Positions 1 to 11,168 of a DNA stretch of 64,000 nucleotides are shown one piece after another; position 1 is the stretch's first letter; the number at the start of each line of letters is the position of its first letter. The notes beneath the pieces were generated by a model. It had not been told where the DNA came from and did not search any database. It saw only the letters and a program-made list of their open reading frames with translations. Source of the DNA: Meandrina meandrites (lineage: Eukaryota > Cnidaria > Anthozoa > Scleractinia > Meandrinidae). The position numbers and the translations under genes are program-made. The stretch is taken from positions 6,637,001 through 6,701,000 of the forward strand of contig OY855916.1 in assembly GCA_963693305.1 (NCBI GenBank). Reading direction: 5' to 3'.

Positions 1-100
1 TTCAGAGAAATCGATAAGGAATAAAGAATCCCACTGTATTATCCTTGAAAATGGGCAACTTTGTAAGGGAGGCTACCACTAGGTCTATGGTATTGCAGTA

Positions 101-267
101 TTTTCAATTAGCACCGACGGCCGACAAAAAACATCAGCTACTTCGCTCAGAGTCAGCTACTTTTTACCCTAAATTGAAAAAACTAGAGAACCATTCTTTC
201 AAAACTTGTTGATGCAGTCGCCTACTCTATTCTAACTAGCTCCCTACTTTAAATGTTATTGAAACCA
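101..267 (+). repeat. Dispersed repeat, copy 1 (in CDC14 intron)
   Basis: This block of about 165 bp reappears on the opposite strand at 26996-27167 with moderate divergence. Shared landmarks are AAGCACCGAC at one end, CTAAATTGAA and CTTGTTGATGC in the middle and TTATTGAAACC at the far end. It is a dispersed repeat of unknown class with no coding potential. Confidence 0.75.
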
Positions 268-294
268 GTGGTATTGTATTTTTATAATACTCAC

Positions 295-2646
295 AGAATA
301 TGCTGCTATTAAATATGCTGCATTTGCTCTTTTCCTACTGTCAAATGAAGTGTAATGAACAATCTTCTTCTTTGCTAGTGAGAAGGACTGCAAGTACAAA
401 TAAAACAAAGTTGTATCAAGAATATTTCCATTAATAAAATAATATTTTGAGTTATATCAATTGGTTTGAGAAATCAAGGGTTTGTGAATAGGGATTCTAC
501 TGTGATCATTTAACTTCCTTTCTTTTAACCATTTTCTCCTTAACCTATCTCAAAACTGGTCTTGTATCATGTAACAACAAAATTTAAATAAAAATATAAC
601 AAGGCAAAATGCTAGCTGACAGTCGCTTGATTGTCAAACTTGACTTTATCACTGGTAAACAACCATTTTCTGTTATGGCAAAATAACGAAATGAGTTAAA
701 AGAGCCTGAACTCAAAAGAAACAGGAACTGTCTTCCAGAAAACAAGATCTTTAACGGTGGTAACTATACAATATAGTAATTTTAGTAGAGTTATCAAGAA
801 ACACAAAACAATAGCACAAAGGAGCAGAAATATGCACCATAGTGTGATATTTCACACCAAAATCTTCATCATCTGACCATGCAGTAAAAACATAGGTTGG
901 AATCCTGGTTAAATGCTGGTATAATAAGTGGAAATACCTGACTTTCTGCACAAATTATAGCCTAGAGCTATTTTTGTGTTGAATAGTTCTCTTGAATCTT
1001 TTGATAGCTTAGTAACAAAAACTGAAGTTTCTATTACAATTTATTTGCAGTAATACTTCACAAAACAACTCAAAATTATTATTTTGCCAGAACGTGTCAA
1101 AGGATATCAAAATAAAAGAGAACATTATATATTTCATCAAACCAGAATAGCAAGTTTTACCACAACCTAGATTCATTTGACTAAATATTGTGCTATCATG
1201 CAAACACACAACATCGTTTGATATGAGCCACCGACGTAAATATTACAAAAACAAAATTTTTATAGTCACCATCAGAATTGTTAATTTCATTAACTTAATA
1301 ATCAAATTAATTACGTAGAAACTACGTATCAAAGATATGTACATGTACCCCGAGGCAATCGTCTAAAATTTGAAATGAACGAAGGGACGGAAATTTGCTT
1401 TAATCAGCTAAAATTAATGTGAAGATACAGGATCGAAAATCGTTTATTTGGCGGCGAGAAACATTGAAGAACTCAAATTAGCGAAAATTGTAATTTACAA
1501 TAGAAATCTAATTGAATTCATATCTATTTCACGGGGCAAAGAAATGTCAAAAGTAACTCTAAAGAAGAAAGAACGTTTCAAATGTAAAGTCGCCTCGATA
1601 TCACAATTTGTTTATCTGTTTTTAAAATGAGACAAGAGACACGAGGCAGAATTCCAAACCGCAGGGCTTTAGAAACGTAGTGGCAACCCGTGTTTTACAC
1701 GAAACCACAACATTTCAACCAAATGACTTTGAAACGACAACGGATATGAACATTTTGGGGGTTTTAAACGATCTCAGAAGCATTCACAGTAAAGCGGCAT
1801 CGAAAGGAAGGGTTAAGCTTATATTTTCGTGCCAAAGTAAAGCACTCAAATATAAATACCAAGCTTTGCACGATAAGCAAATATACATCGAGAAACAGCG
1901 GACATAGTCCTTCGATGGAATTCCCTTCGATCGATGTTTTGATCCTGTTGATGATAATTCGTATCTTTGGCAAGGTCGTTTATCAACACCGCTCAAACAC
2001 AATGAACACAAAAACATCGAAGTACGGCACGTGAAAGCGTCAAAAACGCTTACTGAATCGTTAATACGCAAAAACATGCTAATATCCGCGGTAGAACGTG
2101 AGTTATATTTCTGGTCTGCGTGAGCATTGGAAGACCGCTAGAATTCAAGAAATTTTGGTCGCGGGGGAATACCAGACTTTATAAAAAACAAACTGATTTG
2201 CTATCTTCATCTACACGGTTTTTTTATCTACAAATATGAGATTTAGATCCGGACAACTTACCTTAAGCTTCTTGTTGAGCTTACAGCAGTAGCGAAATAA
2301 CATAGCGAGATTCAAGGGGCCGAAGTCAGCGTAAAAACTGCAAAGACAAGTTCACAAATTGCCTAATTAGAACGAGAACTGACGACAAATAACGAGCCAA
2401 ATTAGAACACACTTACTTTTCATAGACCAGTTCATCGTCCACACAGAAATAGTGAACAGAGACGGTACTTCGAGGTTTGCTTCGGAGAGTGGCGAAGTAC
2501 AATCGATCTGGAAAGAAATTAACAGGGGACATCTTGGATAAACACACGAATTCTGGTGGTAAACCATTTTGGCAACGGATTAAAAACGACCTAGATATAC
2601 CTTTCAGAAACTCGCATGCATTCGACAGCTCATTTTCGTCGGCCAT
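295..2646 (-). CDS. CDC14: CDC14-type dual-specificity protein phosphatase, 5' part (exons 1-4, partial gene)
   Basis: CDC14 phosphatases are proline-directed dual-specificity phosphatases acting in mitotic exit, cytokinesis and cilia. Four exons are visible on the minus strand: 2601-2646 (ATG at 2646), 2417-2507, 2262-2337 and 295-387, all with GT..AG borders and matching phases. They encode the first 102 residues, which follow vertebrate CDC14A/B closely: [15 protein letters not shown], then [20 protein letters not shown], then [18 protein letters not shown], then [11 protein letters not shown] and [13 protein letters not shown]. This is the N-terminal, non-catalytic phosphatase-like domain; the catalytic HCxxGxxR loop lies beyond position 1. 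Intron 1 is only 93 nt and has no in-frame stop. Intron 3 (388-2261) holds no other gene that I recognise. Identity is very secure; A versus B class cannot be decided. Positions 1-294 belong to the next intron. Confidence 0.93.
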
Positions 2647-4377
2647 GACGTTTAAAGCAAGTAAAAAGGAACAGAAATCTTCGTAAAAATCTTCAACACC
2701 AACAACCCGTTCACTCCATTCTTCTACTAAGCTTCGACTGCATTACACTTTTCCACCAATCACAGAAGAGAGCATTGGGTTGCCACGGGCGATGACCCGT
2801 TCCTTGCACAATAGGAAGCCATTAGGGCGCAAAAAACGATAAACAGAACAGAACACTTTTACACGAACAAAACTTTTTGTCAGCTTTGACGAACAAGACA
2901 ACCAAACCAATTAAAAATGACTTTTTTCCTTGCTTAGTTAACCATACCGTGGTATTTTGTTTCAAGTAAGTCATTGATCTAAATATCATTACATTTAAAA
3001 ACAAAATAGGACGAAACAGAATTTATATAAGAAATTTCTTGTATTTCTTATAAACAAATAAACAATTCATCCGTATTACGATAAACAACAGCACCGTTTC
3101 GTGCGCTCAGGAAAAAGACATTATATAAGTAAATTTTTTTTCGCTAAATATTCGAACTTCTTCTGCCCGCCTACTCGTGAATTTTATTAAGACAGCGAAA
3201 ACTATTTTCCGGTGTAAGTTGTATTGTTTTTTTCCACATACAAGCATTTTCCCTTAATTGTTAGAGATAATTTTATTGATTTTGCCAAAATTTTGCCCAC
3301 CATTCGAGGATTTTTGGTTCAGCACTCCAGGTCTATTCAAATATTGTCTGTTTTTCTAGCGTAATAATGTAAATTAATTGCGGTTATTTTTGTATAAACT
3401 TCCCGTAGTAGAAACACCGCTATTTGTGGTAAGTGATAACATACCATTAATACTGTAACAGGGGTTGCTATTTATATATGGCAAAACCGAACCAGTTTCA
3501 AGCTGTGGGATATTAGCCTCGTCCCCAGGGCTTTCCAGGAAAAGCCCTGGGAACTTTTCGTCGCACTGAATGATGGGAAGGCTGAAAGATTTTCCCTGGC
3601 GACCGCTGACTTGACGTGTGTTATTGCACACTTTCGCACACTTGAATGCCACACAGCGGTCAAACGCAAAAAACGCAACGCCACTTTCGTTTTTGTCTCG
3701 TGTCGTCATGACGTTGTCATGACGACACGAGAATATGCGAGGGGAAGAAGGTGCATTCCAAGGTGCATTCCATGCGCGTTTGCTTTGTGAGGCCGCGGAA
3801 TTTTCCCGCCATGTCAATATTTTTCCCGCCATGTCAACATTTGCTTTGTGAAGCCGCCGGAATTTCATATCAAAGAACAGATAATGTTTCTTTAACAAAG
3901 AGGTCGCAGCCCGCTGGTTTATCAAATTGTAGGTTAGGAGTATTTATTGTAAAGGGCTTATTATGTGAAATACAGGCACGCTTTACTGTTCTTAAAATTG
4001 ATTTCTTTTCTTTTACGTTTATTGCTGTAGTTAGTTCACAGTCTTGTGCGGTTCTTCTGATCGGTCTATCAAGCGCAACAAAGGCGAGCTAATTCGGTGC
4101 ACTCGCACGATGATATAAAGCGTTGACGTTATCTGTAAATAAACGACACGCAATGCACGCAGAAGAGATGGCGTTTTTTTATGAACTTGCAGCGAACGAG
4201 CAAATTCGTAGCTGTCCAACAGTGCGTTGAAAAGGGTTCAACAGAAAAACGAGACCCTAAAGAAGACTGTGCAGTGTTGCTACGTGAGTATTGCACAACA
4301 TTTGTTTTGAAAAGTGCGACCTATGGCACGGATAACAACGATCCAATGACAGAAAATAAACGATTAGATAAAGACAA
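2647..4377. other. Intergenic stretch upstream of CDC14; no gene recognised
   Basis: This stretch should contain the CDC14 promoter just above 2646. A perfect short hairpin lies at about 3697-3731 (17 nt arms around TCTCGTGTCGTCATGAC, 3 nt loop). A partial copy of the CTCGTCCCCAG hairpin element starts near 3520. Direct repeats of AAGGTGCATTCC and TTTTCCCGCCATGTCAA lie at 3750-3850. The open frames here (183 and 113 codons) show no family resemblance and overlap each other on opposite strands, so I do not call them genes. Confidence 0.6.
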
Positions 4378-5150
4378 TTATGTTGATGCTAAATCTTTAA
4401 AAATGTCTTTTAAGCCAGCGCGTTTGTTTGTTCCATTTGCCTGCTCTGGGCGTCACGGAACATTTTCGTTCAAATCTTGCGTTGTCCTGTTCCATACTCT
4501 TTTCAAACATTTCAATAAAAGAACTCTGCCAGTCTGGAGTCGTACTTTCTCGCCTTTATTTTTCTCAGGCGGTTCTGATTCATGGAGAGAAACATTTACA
4601 CTTTTGATTTGCGAAGCCTCGTTAACACTCGGCTCTGAGGTAAAGGTAGTGACTCATTTGATTGCCGTTTTAGATGGATCGATGTCCCACCACCGGCACC
4701 TCAACAAAGATGTCGAAATAGGGGAAGCCTTCTATAATTTTCTGAATTCCAGCTTCTCCAGTCGAGCGAGACCGCTGCTTTAACCGTTTGAAATCGTACT
4801 CTAGATTCTGCTGCCGTTACTTCACCTGCTGTAGCATTCTCTGGCTTTCTGGACACCTTTCTTTATACAAAGAATAGATATCGTTCCAGAGTTTGATTTT
4901 TTCTCTTTGTGAAACTCCCCACAGCTTACTAAATTTTGGCGCCTACGCTTCAAGAACTTCGTGCGTTTCTTCCTCAGTCCAGTCAGCAGACTTAACGCGA
5001 GGTTTTTTCGTTTTTGTGTTTGCCGTAGCAAGTACTTCGACATCACTTGGAACTGAAGACCGAGGCGATGGCGTGCTTCTCGCTAGTCGTAGCTGGACGA
5101 TAAAATATGGCGCTTGTCGATGGAAATGGACAATGTTGACCGCCATTCAT
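4378..5150 (-). pseudogene. Myb/SANT-like DNA-binding protein remnant, probably transposon-derived
   Basis: The minus strand encodes a trihelix (Myb/SANT-like) DNA-binding domain: RVKSADWTEEETHEVLEA, a stop at 4943-4945, APKFSKLWGVSQREKIKLW, and YKERCPESQRMLQQVK, a stop at 4817-4819. It then runs on in the same frame through RQQNLEYDFKRLK and GFPYFDIF. Further down, DNARFER and then, in a shifted frame, MFRDAQSRQMEQTNAL lead to a terminal stop at 4378-4380. The two in-frame stops and at least one frameshift show that it is dead. Proteins of this build are usually the accessory DNA-binding protein of PIF/Harbinger-type elements or multicopy relatives. No transposase is visible nearby. The 200-codon open frame on the plus strand here is its shadow. 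Confidence 0.75.
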
Positions 5151-5961
5151 TGGCTGATCTGGATTTGCTACTCTTGCAAACCGTCGATTTAATAAGTTAT
5201 CGCTAAAGGAACAAAATGCGTGGTTTGTGATTGTGTGAATTTTCTTTTTACAGAAAGAAATGTACGTGTCGTACAAGTCTTGCGTGTTCTGATACCTCAT
5301 CGAAAACTCATTTGATTGACATTTAATTTCCTAAAATTGTTTTGATAGTGCGTATTAAAGTTGCGTGGCATCCGACAAGGTCAAACGGTCAAACGGTCTC
5401 AGTTAGTCCTTCAGTTGTTTACTTAAAAGAAATTTCTGTCTACCGAATCTAATAGAACTCGTCAAATATAATTTATGTCTTTCGTTTATACTTTGTATTA
5501 GTCCTTTCTAACTGCCGGGGAGTAGTTTGCTTTGTGTTCTACGCGGCGATAACTTGATTTCTGTTCGCATGTGAAAAGTAGCCGGGCAGTGGCTTTGCCG
5601 TGAACATGGCACCTAACTATTTTATTAACTTTTATTTAAAAAAAAACCTTCCTTTCCAAATAGACCCATGCGTTTTATGATTTTACTTCCAATCATTGCG
5701 AAATGTTAGATTCTTAGTCAACTTTTATTTTAGAAGTGAAAAAAAAAAACATACAGACCACGGAAACTAGCCCTCTGATTATAGATTTTGATAATCGAGA
5801 AATGTTTATCAGCACGATAAAATCAGTCAGCTGCGTTATTAGTAAACGAAACACAAGAATAAATATAGACACTCCTTAAATGTTTCTTTTTCCTTTCGCG
5901 TGACAGTCAGGACGTTTCTCAAATCAGTTTCTTTTTCCCCTCGCGCGACAAGAAATCCGCC

Positions 5962-6069
5962 ATGGATCCTGAACGCGTGATCGCTTCGATTGTAGCTCTT
6001 CTTTTCCTGATTATTGCGCTGAGGATTGCGGTCGCGATGCGAGAATCGTTACCGAAAGGTTTTTCGTGA
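5962..6069 (+). CDS. Short ORF with one hydrophobic segment (35 codons), doubtful
   Basis: The frame starts ATGGATCCTGAACGC in a good context (gccATGG) and encodes MDPERVIAS followed by a hydrophobic stretch (IVALLFLIIALRIAVA) and a TGA. I do not recognise it. It could be a leftover first exon of a transposon, given the dead Myb/SANT-like gene 0.8 kb away, or chance. No splice partner was found. Confidence 0.15.
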   Translation: MDPERVIASIVALLFLIIALRIAVAMRESLPKGFS

Positions 6070-8951
6070 CTGCATAAAATGTAATTAACAAGAGTTGACT
6101 GGAACAAAGTCAACAAATTACTTGATCTGTGTAGCAGTGCAGGTTTTCAAGTACGGAATAGCTTAGTGTCAAGTGTAGTGTGTCAAACTTCTACAGTTGC
6201 GGTCACACATCGTCTTTTTACCGTGGTAAATGGGCTCTTTACCTCGGAAAACTGACAAATCGTGTGTGACCAACATTTCCCAAGGTAAATTTATCGCGGT
6301 GTATTTCCATGGATACATCAAAAAGAAGTACCCCAAGATAAAATGACCGATTGCGAGGCAAACCTCAAAGATAAGCAACTAAAATAAACAGAGAAATTTG
6401 AAATTAAATATGGTTTAGATTTCCGGAGGTCAACTTTGCGTGTTCAAGGCCGGCAAAAGCGTGGTCTTTCTTAGAATCATGGCTGGATGGCTTGCTGATT
6501 TGTAAGTATAAGCTACTTTTTTTGGAAATTTGGCGTTTAAATACAAAAAAAGTCAAGGAAGATCTATAGTGCATTTATATGTATTTCGATTTAATCTCTA
6601 GGCCTAGAAACATCCAACAAGGAGATTTATAAAAACGAAGTCTTCGCCTTTTAATTCTTCGGTGACTGAAATACTGACATAACAAAGCAGTAGAGGACTG
6701 TCGAAACAGTATAAATAATAAAAGCGAGATGATGCTAGCAAGCACCCTCGAATTATCCATTTTCGCATTTCGCGCCGAAAACAGTATGAAAGATTAATGA
6801 CCTTGGTAAAGCAAACACCCCGGTAACGTATTCCCGCGGTGAGTTTACCCAGGGTCTGGAAGGGGTTTCGCTTGATCCGTGAATTGACCGAAAAATAGAG
6901 CGTGAATCGGGAAAACTCATGGAATACGGCCGTGATTTGTGAATTATATATTCACTGTGACACGTGATCATCTAAAGTTGTTGTCCGTGAATCGAGATTT
7001 CTACCAATATAATGTCGTGAACATCAAATAACCCTGCACGAATACATGTAAATTGCCTGTCAAGATGGTTCAAAATAGGTCTTCTGTCATTGTTATGTAA
7101 CGTAACCGACCATTGCCAAAATGAAACAGTTACCTGTGAAAACGATGCCAAAGAGTGACTAACGTATTATGAGGGATTTGGCCCAGGAATATCGAAAGAC
7201 TGTGCGGCAGCTGACAATGAATCAGACAGACCAACACAAAACATGCAGCAGAAACTTTGCCATTGCATATGTACCGAAAAGAGTTACCAGTACCAGGCGA
7301 ACGGATTCCTACAGAGTGCGCAGTCTTTTAAAAATGCACCGATTAAAGGGGCACTGTCACGGGGATTTTAATGCTTTTCGGAAAACGTACTAAAATTGGT
7401 GAACAGGTCTTCTCGTACACGAAATGCACCTTGTACACCAAGATGGAGATAAAAATTAAATTGCTGTTGAAGGAAGAAGGGAGCCATAACAATTTTTAGG
7501 CGTTTTTCCAGTCAACAGGGACAAATCTTGAAAAAGTCAGCCTGACTTTTTCAAGTTGAGATCTAAAGTTCCTGATGGCATCACAATAATATCACTTGTT
7601 TATCACTTTAGTAGACTTTCATGGTGATTTTTAACAAAATTGGACCACTATTCATAGTTTCCATATGTCTTTAGGCTCTTGAGTTTTCGAAGTGAAACTG
7701 GTGACAGTGTCCCTTTAAACCAAACCAAAACAGTCTCGTGTGATCTACAATCGGAATATGACTCCACTCCTGAAGAGGAGGACCACCAGCCAGGGGAGGA
7801 CCAAGAGAAAGCGAGGAGTGGAAAACTATGAGATGCCAGTCACTCCCGTCAACTTCTTATCGAAAAACAATCGATTTCATAGCAATGAACTTCATTGCTT
7901 TTATACTTTATCGTCTTCAAACAAAAAGCAAAGAATCATCAGTTTGATCACCATACTTTTTGTTTCCTTCCCATCACGGGGTCATTTAAGTTCAAAAACT
8001 CTTGCCTATATATAGCTGTCCAGCAATTGGCTAATGGCTTGTTTTGGTCGAGGTTGGTCGAGGTTATCAAATCTGATAACGATCCCGGACTGTAAATAGA
8101 TGTCTGGAACAATCGAATAGCACATAGTCGCGAATAGTACGAATACTCCTGAATAGTCGCGAATAGTATGTGATAAGTCATCCATGTCCAATATACACGA
8201 CCTGATACGAGTCGTAAGTCGTGAATGATGAAAACTAGTAGCGAACAGTAGTTGAATAGTGGCGAATAGTAACGAAAAGTGACAAATACTATAGTTCCAA
8301 ATACTAACGAATAGTTGCAAATAGTGACGAATAGTCCTAAATAGCGACGATAACAAATAGTGACAATTCGAGACCAGAATACTCTCTACTACTGATCAAA
8401 GTCAATATCTTACATTGATCTTACACTTTAGCATATACCACGGACAAAGAAAGGGGGCAGCTATTTTTTCCTAATTTGGAATGCCCCTTCTTTGTAATCC
8501 TCTGCACCCTTAGCGAATTGCAACTGTAAGGTTGAGTTTAAGACGAAACAAAACTACCTGGTAGAAACTAGCCTATGAGCCTGAGAACTTTACAAAAACA
8601 AAAGAAACAAGGCATCAATACATCAAAAAAAATTATAAAAGAACGGTCATTTTATAAAATTATAGAACGAAAACAAACTTAGCACCAAAACGACGCTATA
8701 CCTTGTGGTTTAACGTTTTAACACTGAAATCACAAATTACACAAAAATATTGAAAGAGACACGAGACAGCCCAAAGGGCCTTTGATTCCCTTTCTCAAGC
8801 TTTGTATGAGGAGTTTGAAGGGAAAGTGTTTAAGACGTTTGTAGGGAAACGTTATAATAGTAGCTGAAAAAAAAAAAATTTCGAGCCGGGAAACTAGGGG
8901 GATAACAATTATTTTTTAGTGAAAGTTGAAGATTTCGGAAATGGCCAATTA

Positions 8952-9065
8952 CCTCTATGATACGCGCCTGCGGGGAATCATGGGAGTTGTATTCAACAAA
9001 ACATGTCGAAAACTTGGCAACGCTGAATACAACTACCAGGATTCCCGCGGGTGCATCTCATAGGG
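8952..9065. mobile_element. Short inverted-repeat element (MITE-like)
   Basis: The left arm CCTCTATGATACGCGCC, with GGGAATCATGGGAGTTGTATT inside, is mirrored on the right by AATACAACTACCAGGATTCCC and TGCATCTCATAGG, with a spacer of about 25 bp. The arms are imperfect (roughly 40 bp). It is non-coding and typical of a small foldback element. Confidence 0.6.
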
Positions 9066-9648
9066 GAAGTTATAAGCGGCAGTTTTAACGGGAACTGCGC
9101 GCGCGCAATGAGTTCGACCACTGTGTGCCTGAACGCTATGTTTTTCATACGTACCGATACGTACCTCTATAGCGCCATTTTCCTATTATAATACATTCGA
9201 AATTCCGTCATCTCGGCCAATGCGGCACTGTGGCCCAAAAGAATGATGACGATAACGATGACGATGACGATGAGGAGGAGGAGAAGGAGCAGGAGAGGGA
9301 GGAGGAGGAGGAGAAGGAAGGGGCAGGAGATGGATGAGGAGGATGACATTATTTGCAAAAAAAAGTTCGGACGATTTCAATTTCGGATAAAAAAGAGTGT
9401 CCGAAAAAAAAAACATCCGAAAACTTTAAAGGTCCGAAATATTTACAATACATTTTTTTACGTGCGCCATCTTATGTATTCAGGGCCAATATACATAATA
9501 GCAATAGCACTCGGATGAAGCTTTGTTCGTTCTTTTTATCCCTGAAAAGGAACTTTTCTTAATTTATAGAGCAAACTCTAGTTGGGACACCGCTTGAGAT
9601 ACGTAGCGGCTTGATAGAATCTGCGTTATTTTCCCGCCGGTGTATCTC

Positions 9649-9762
9649 CAACCTCGTCCCCAGGGCGCTTTTCCCTTCTGAGCAGGAGGGGCGGGAAAAG
9701 GCCCTGGTCTCGGGTGGTGGATTCTCCCGCTCAGAAGGGAAAAGCGCCCTGGGGACGAGGTT
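9649..9762. mobile_element. Hairpin MITE with 10 bp target-site duplication (copy 1)
   Basis: The element starts CAACCTCGTCCCCAGGGCGC and ends GCGCCCTGGGGACGAGGTT, with arms that continue into TTTTCCCTTCTGAGC and GCTCAGAAGGGAAAA. It is flanked by the exact direct repeat GGTGTATCTC (9639-9648 and 9763-9772). A long duplication of this size fits the Mutator-like (MULE) range of 8-11 bp better than hAT, mariner or Harbinger. Related copies lie at 10050-10146 and 60146-60238. Confidence 0.8.
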
Positions 9763-9836
9763 GGTGTATCTCCAGAACCTTGAGTGTAAAGTAAAAGTAT
9801 CATTTTTACATACACAGACTTGTTGTAGGGGCGGGG

Positions 9837-9992
9837 CAGGGGCGGATCCAGCATTTTTCTTAGGAGGGGGTGCACATATATATATTTTTTGCAAAATAGC
9901 AGTTGTATTTATAGCAAGCCGCCCGACCATCTCGGGGGGGGGGGGAGGGGGTAGTGCGCACCCCCTGCACCCTAACCCTGGATCCACCCCTG
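9837..9992. mobile_element. Short TIR element (CAGGGGCGGATCCAG ends)
   Basis: The left end CAGGGGCGGATCCAG and right end CTGGATCCACCCCTG form terminal inverted repeats with one mismatch. The flanks share CGGGG on both sides, a possible 5 bp target duplication. The interior has G runs and no coding. The ends resemble hAT-like elements, but the family is uncertain. Confidence 0.6.
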
Positions 9993-10049
9993 CGGGGAAG
10001 AAACGCGCGACGAGCGTAAAGAGCGCCCTCGTAGGATTTGACGGATCAC

Positions 10050-10146
10050 CATTCTCGTCCCCAGAGGCCGCGATCCTTCTGGTCTGCGCCAGTAATCGAG
10101 ACTCCTGGCGCAGACCAGAAGGATCGCGGCCTCTGGGGACGAGAAT
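10050..10146. mobile_element. Hairpin MITE with 10 bp target-site duplication (copy 2)
   Basis: The two 42 bp arms are perfect (10051-10092 and 10105-10146) around a 12 nt loop. The ends are ATTCTCGTCCCCAGAGGCC and its complement. The flanks carry the exact duplication GACGGATCAC (10040-10049 and 10147-10156). Perfect arms point to recent insertion or strong selection on the hairpin. Confidence 0.85.
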
Positions 10147-11168
10147 GACGGATCACAAGTTCAGCAGCGTGAGGGGTGGAGTTATTGTCATGTAAGATTT
10201 TCCCCCGGAAGACCGTTCGCCGCCCTCTAATTTCTCGTATTTTTCTTCGATCAGTTGAATGCGAAACGCGAAACGGGCGAAAATAATCCGAAGAGAACTG
10301 GAGGCAAGCTGAAAGCGGAAGCGCGAGGACGCGGTTTCTCTTGCGGACTTTCTTTGCGTTGAAAAATAGTGGCAGTAACAGTCCATTCCGCCAAAATTGA
10401 TATTGCCATTTGAACTTCGCCTTCACATGTCTTTGTTAAGCAAACCAATGTCCAGGATGTAAAAACATCAAAATCAATGTTAGACTGCTAAACAGTTATA
10501 CTTTTTGCAACCGCGTAAGGTCCTGGAACGAATGTCATGTTGCGCGCGTGAAGCCCCCGCGAACTTGGCGCGCGAGAGTCACGCCTTCGTCTTCCATGTT
10601 TAAGAATTTTTCCAGTTTGTTCATAAGGTTTCCCCAACAATTTATAGGAGTTAAGGACCCCAGCCAAAGTCTAACCCAGCCGTCTACTGACAAAACTTGA
10701 AAACTTGAAGACTCGTAGAAGACAATCAGATAGTTTTATTTCAATGACATTAAAATATCGGTCGTTACAAAGCATGGAATATGTTAATGAAGTTAATAAA
10801 TATTTATAATTATAATATTAGTTTATATTAGAGTTTATGGTACAACTCTTATGAGTAAGTCTAATCTTGATCATTATGCTATTTACTGCCTTACTTCGGT
10901 ATTTACAAATTTGCCCTCGATTGTTTCTCGAATTCCTTTGTGCTGAAACATCGACAACATGTATGCACAATACCTTTCGGGATTGTCGCGTACACATTTA
11001 CGCTCTGTAAGGTTGGACAACCTGTCTCTCGACTGTCTCGAAACAGCTACTTATTACAATATTGTGTAATTTCGATACGCTTCTATGACTTGACAGGCGA
11101 ATTTGTTCGAGGCATCGTTCGTGTTTTGGTAAGACGCACACTTAATTTATGAAAGCAACGTAATAATT

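Larger units (their letters stand above)
5151..11168. other. Repeat-rich intergenic region; no intact gene recognised
   Basis: Six kilobases hold several short mobile elements (listed separately), degenerate CGAATAGT-type repeats at about 8105-8350, a GAT/GAG-rich simple repeat at 9243-9325, and an imperfect inverted repeat at 8952-9065 (ends CCTCTATGA and TCTCATAGG). A possible AATAAA on the minus strand near 10734-10739 could end the GPCR transcript. The acidic or arginine-rich open frames at 9186-9518 come from the simple repeat. Confidence 0.6.

Noticed and set aside
2508..2600. A continuous first CDC14 exon (2413-2646) with an extra 31 residues as the main form
   Set aside because: Removing 2508-2600 restores the exact CDC14 junction [14 protein letters not shown], so it is treated as an intron; retention is noted only as a possibility.
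3374..3925. A 183-codon open frame on the minus strand
   Set aside because: It spans a repeat with a perfect hairpin and overlaps a comparable frame on the other strand; no recognisable domain.
4181..4783. A 200-codon open frame on the plus strand
   Set aside because: It lies antisense to the Myb/SANT-like relic, whose protein similarity explains the region.
9186..9518. Arginine-rich or leucine/proline-rich open frames
   Set aside because: They read through a GAT/GAG simple repeat in several frames and strands at once, with no splice or family support.
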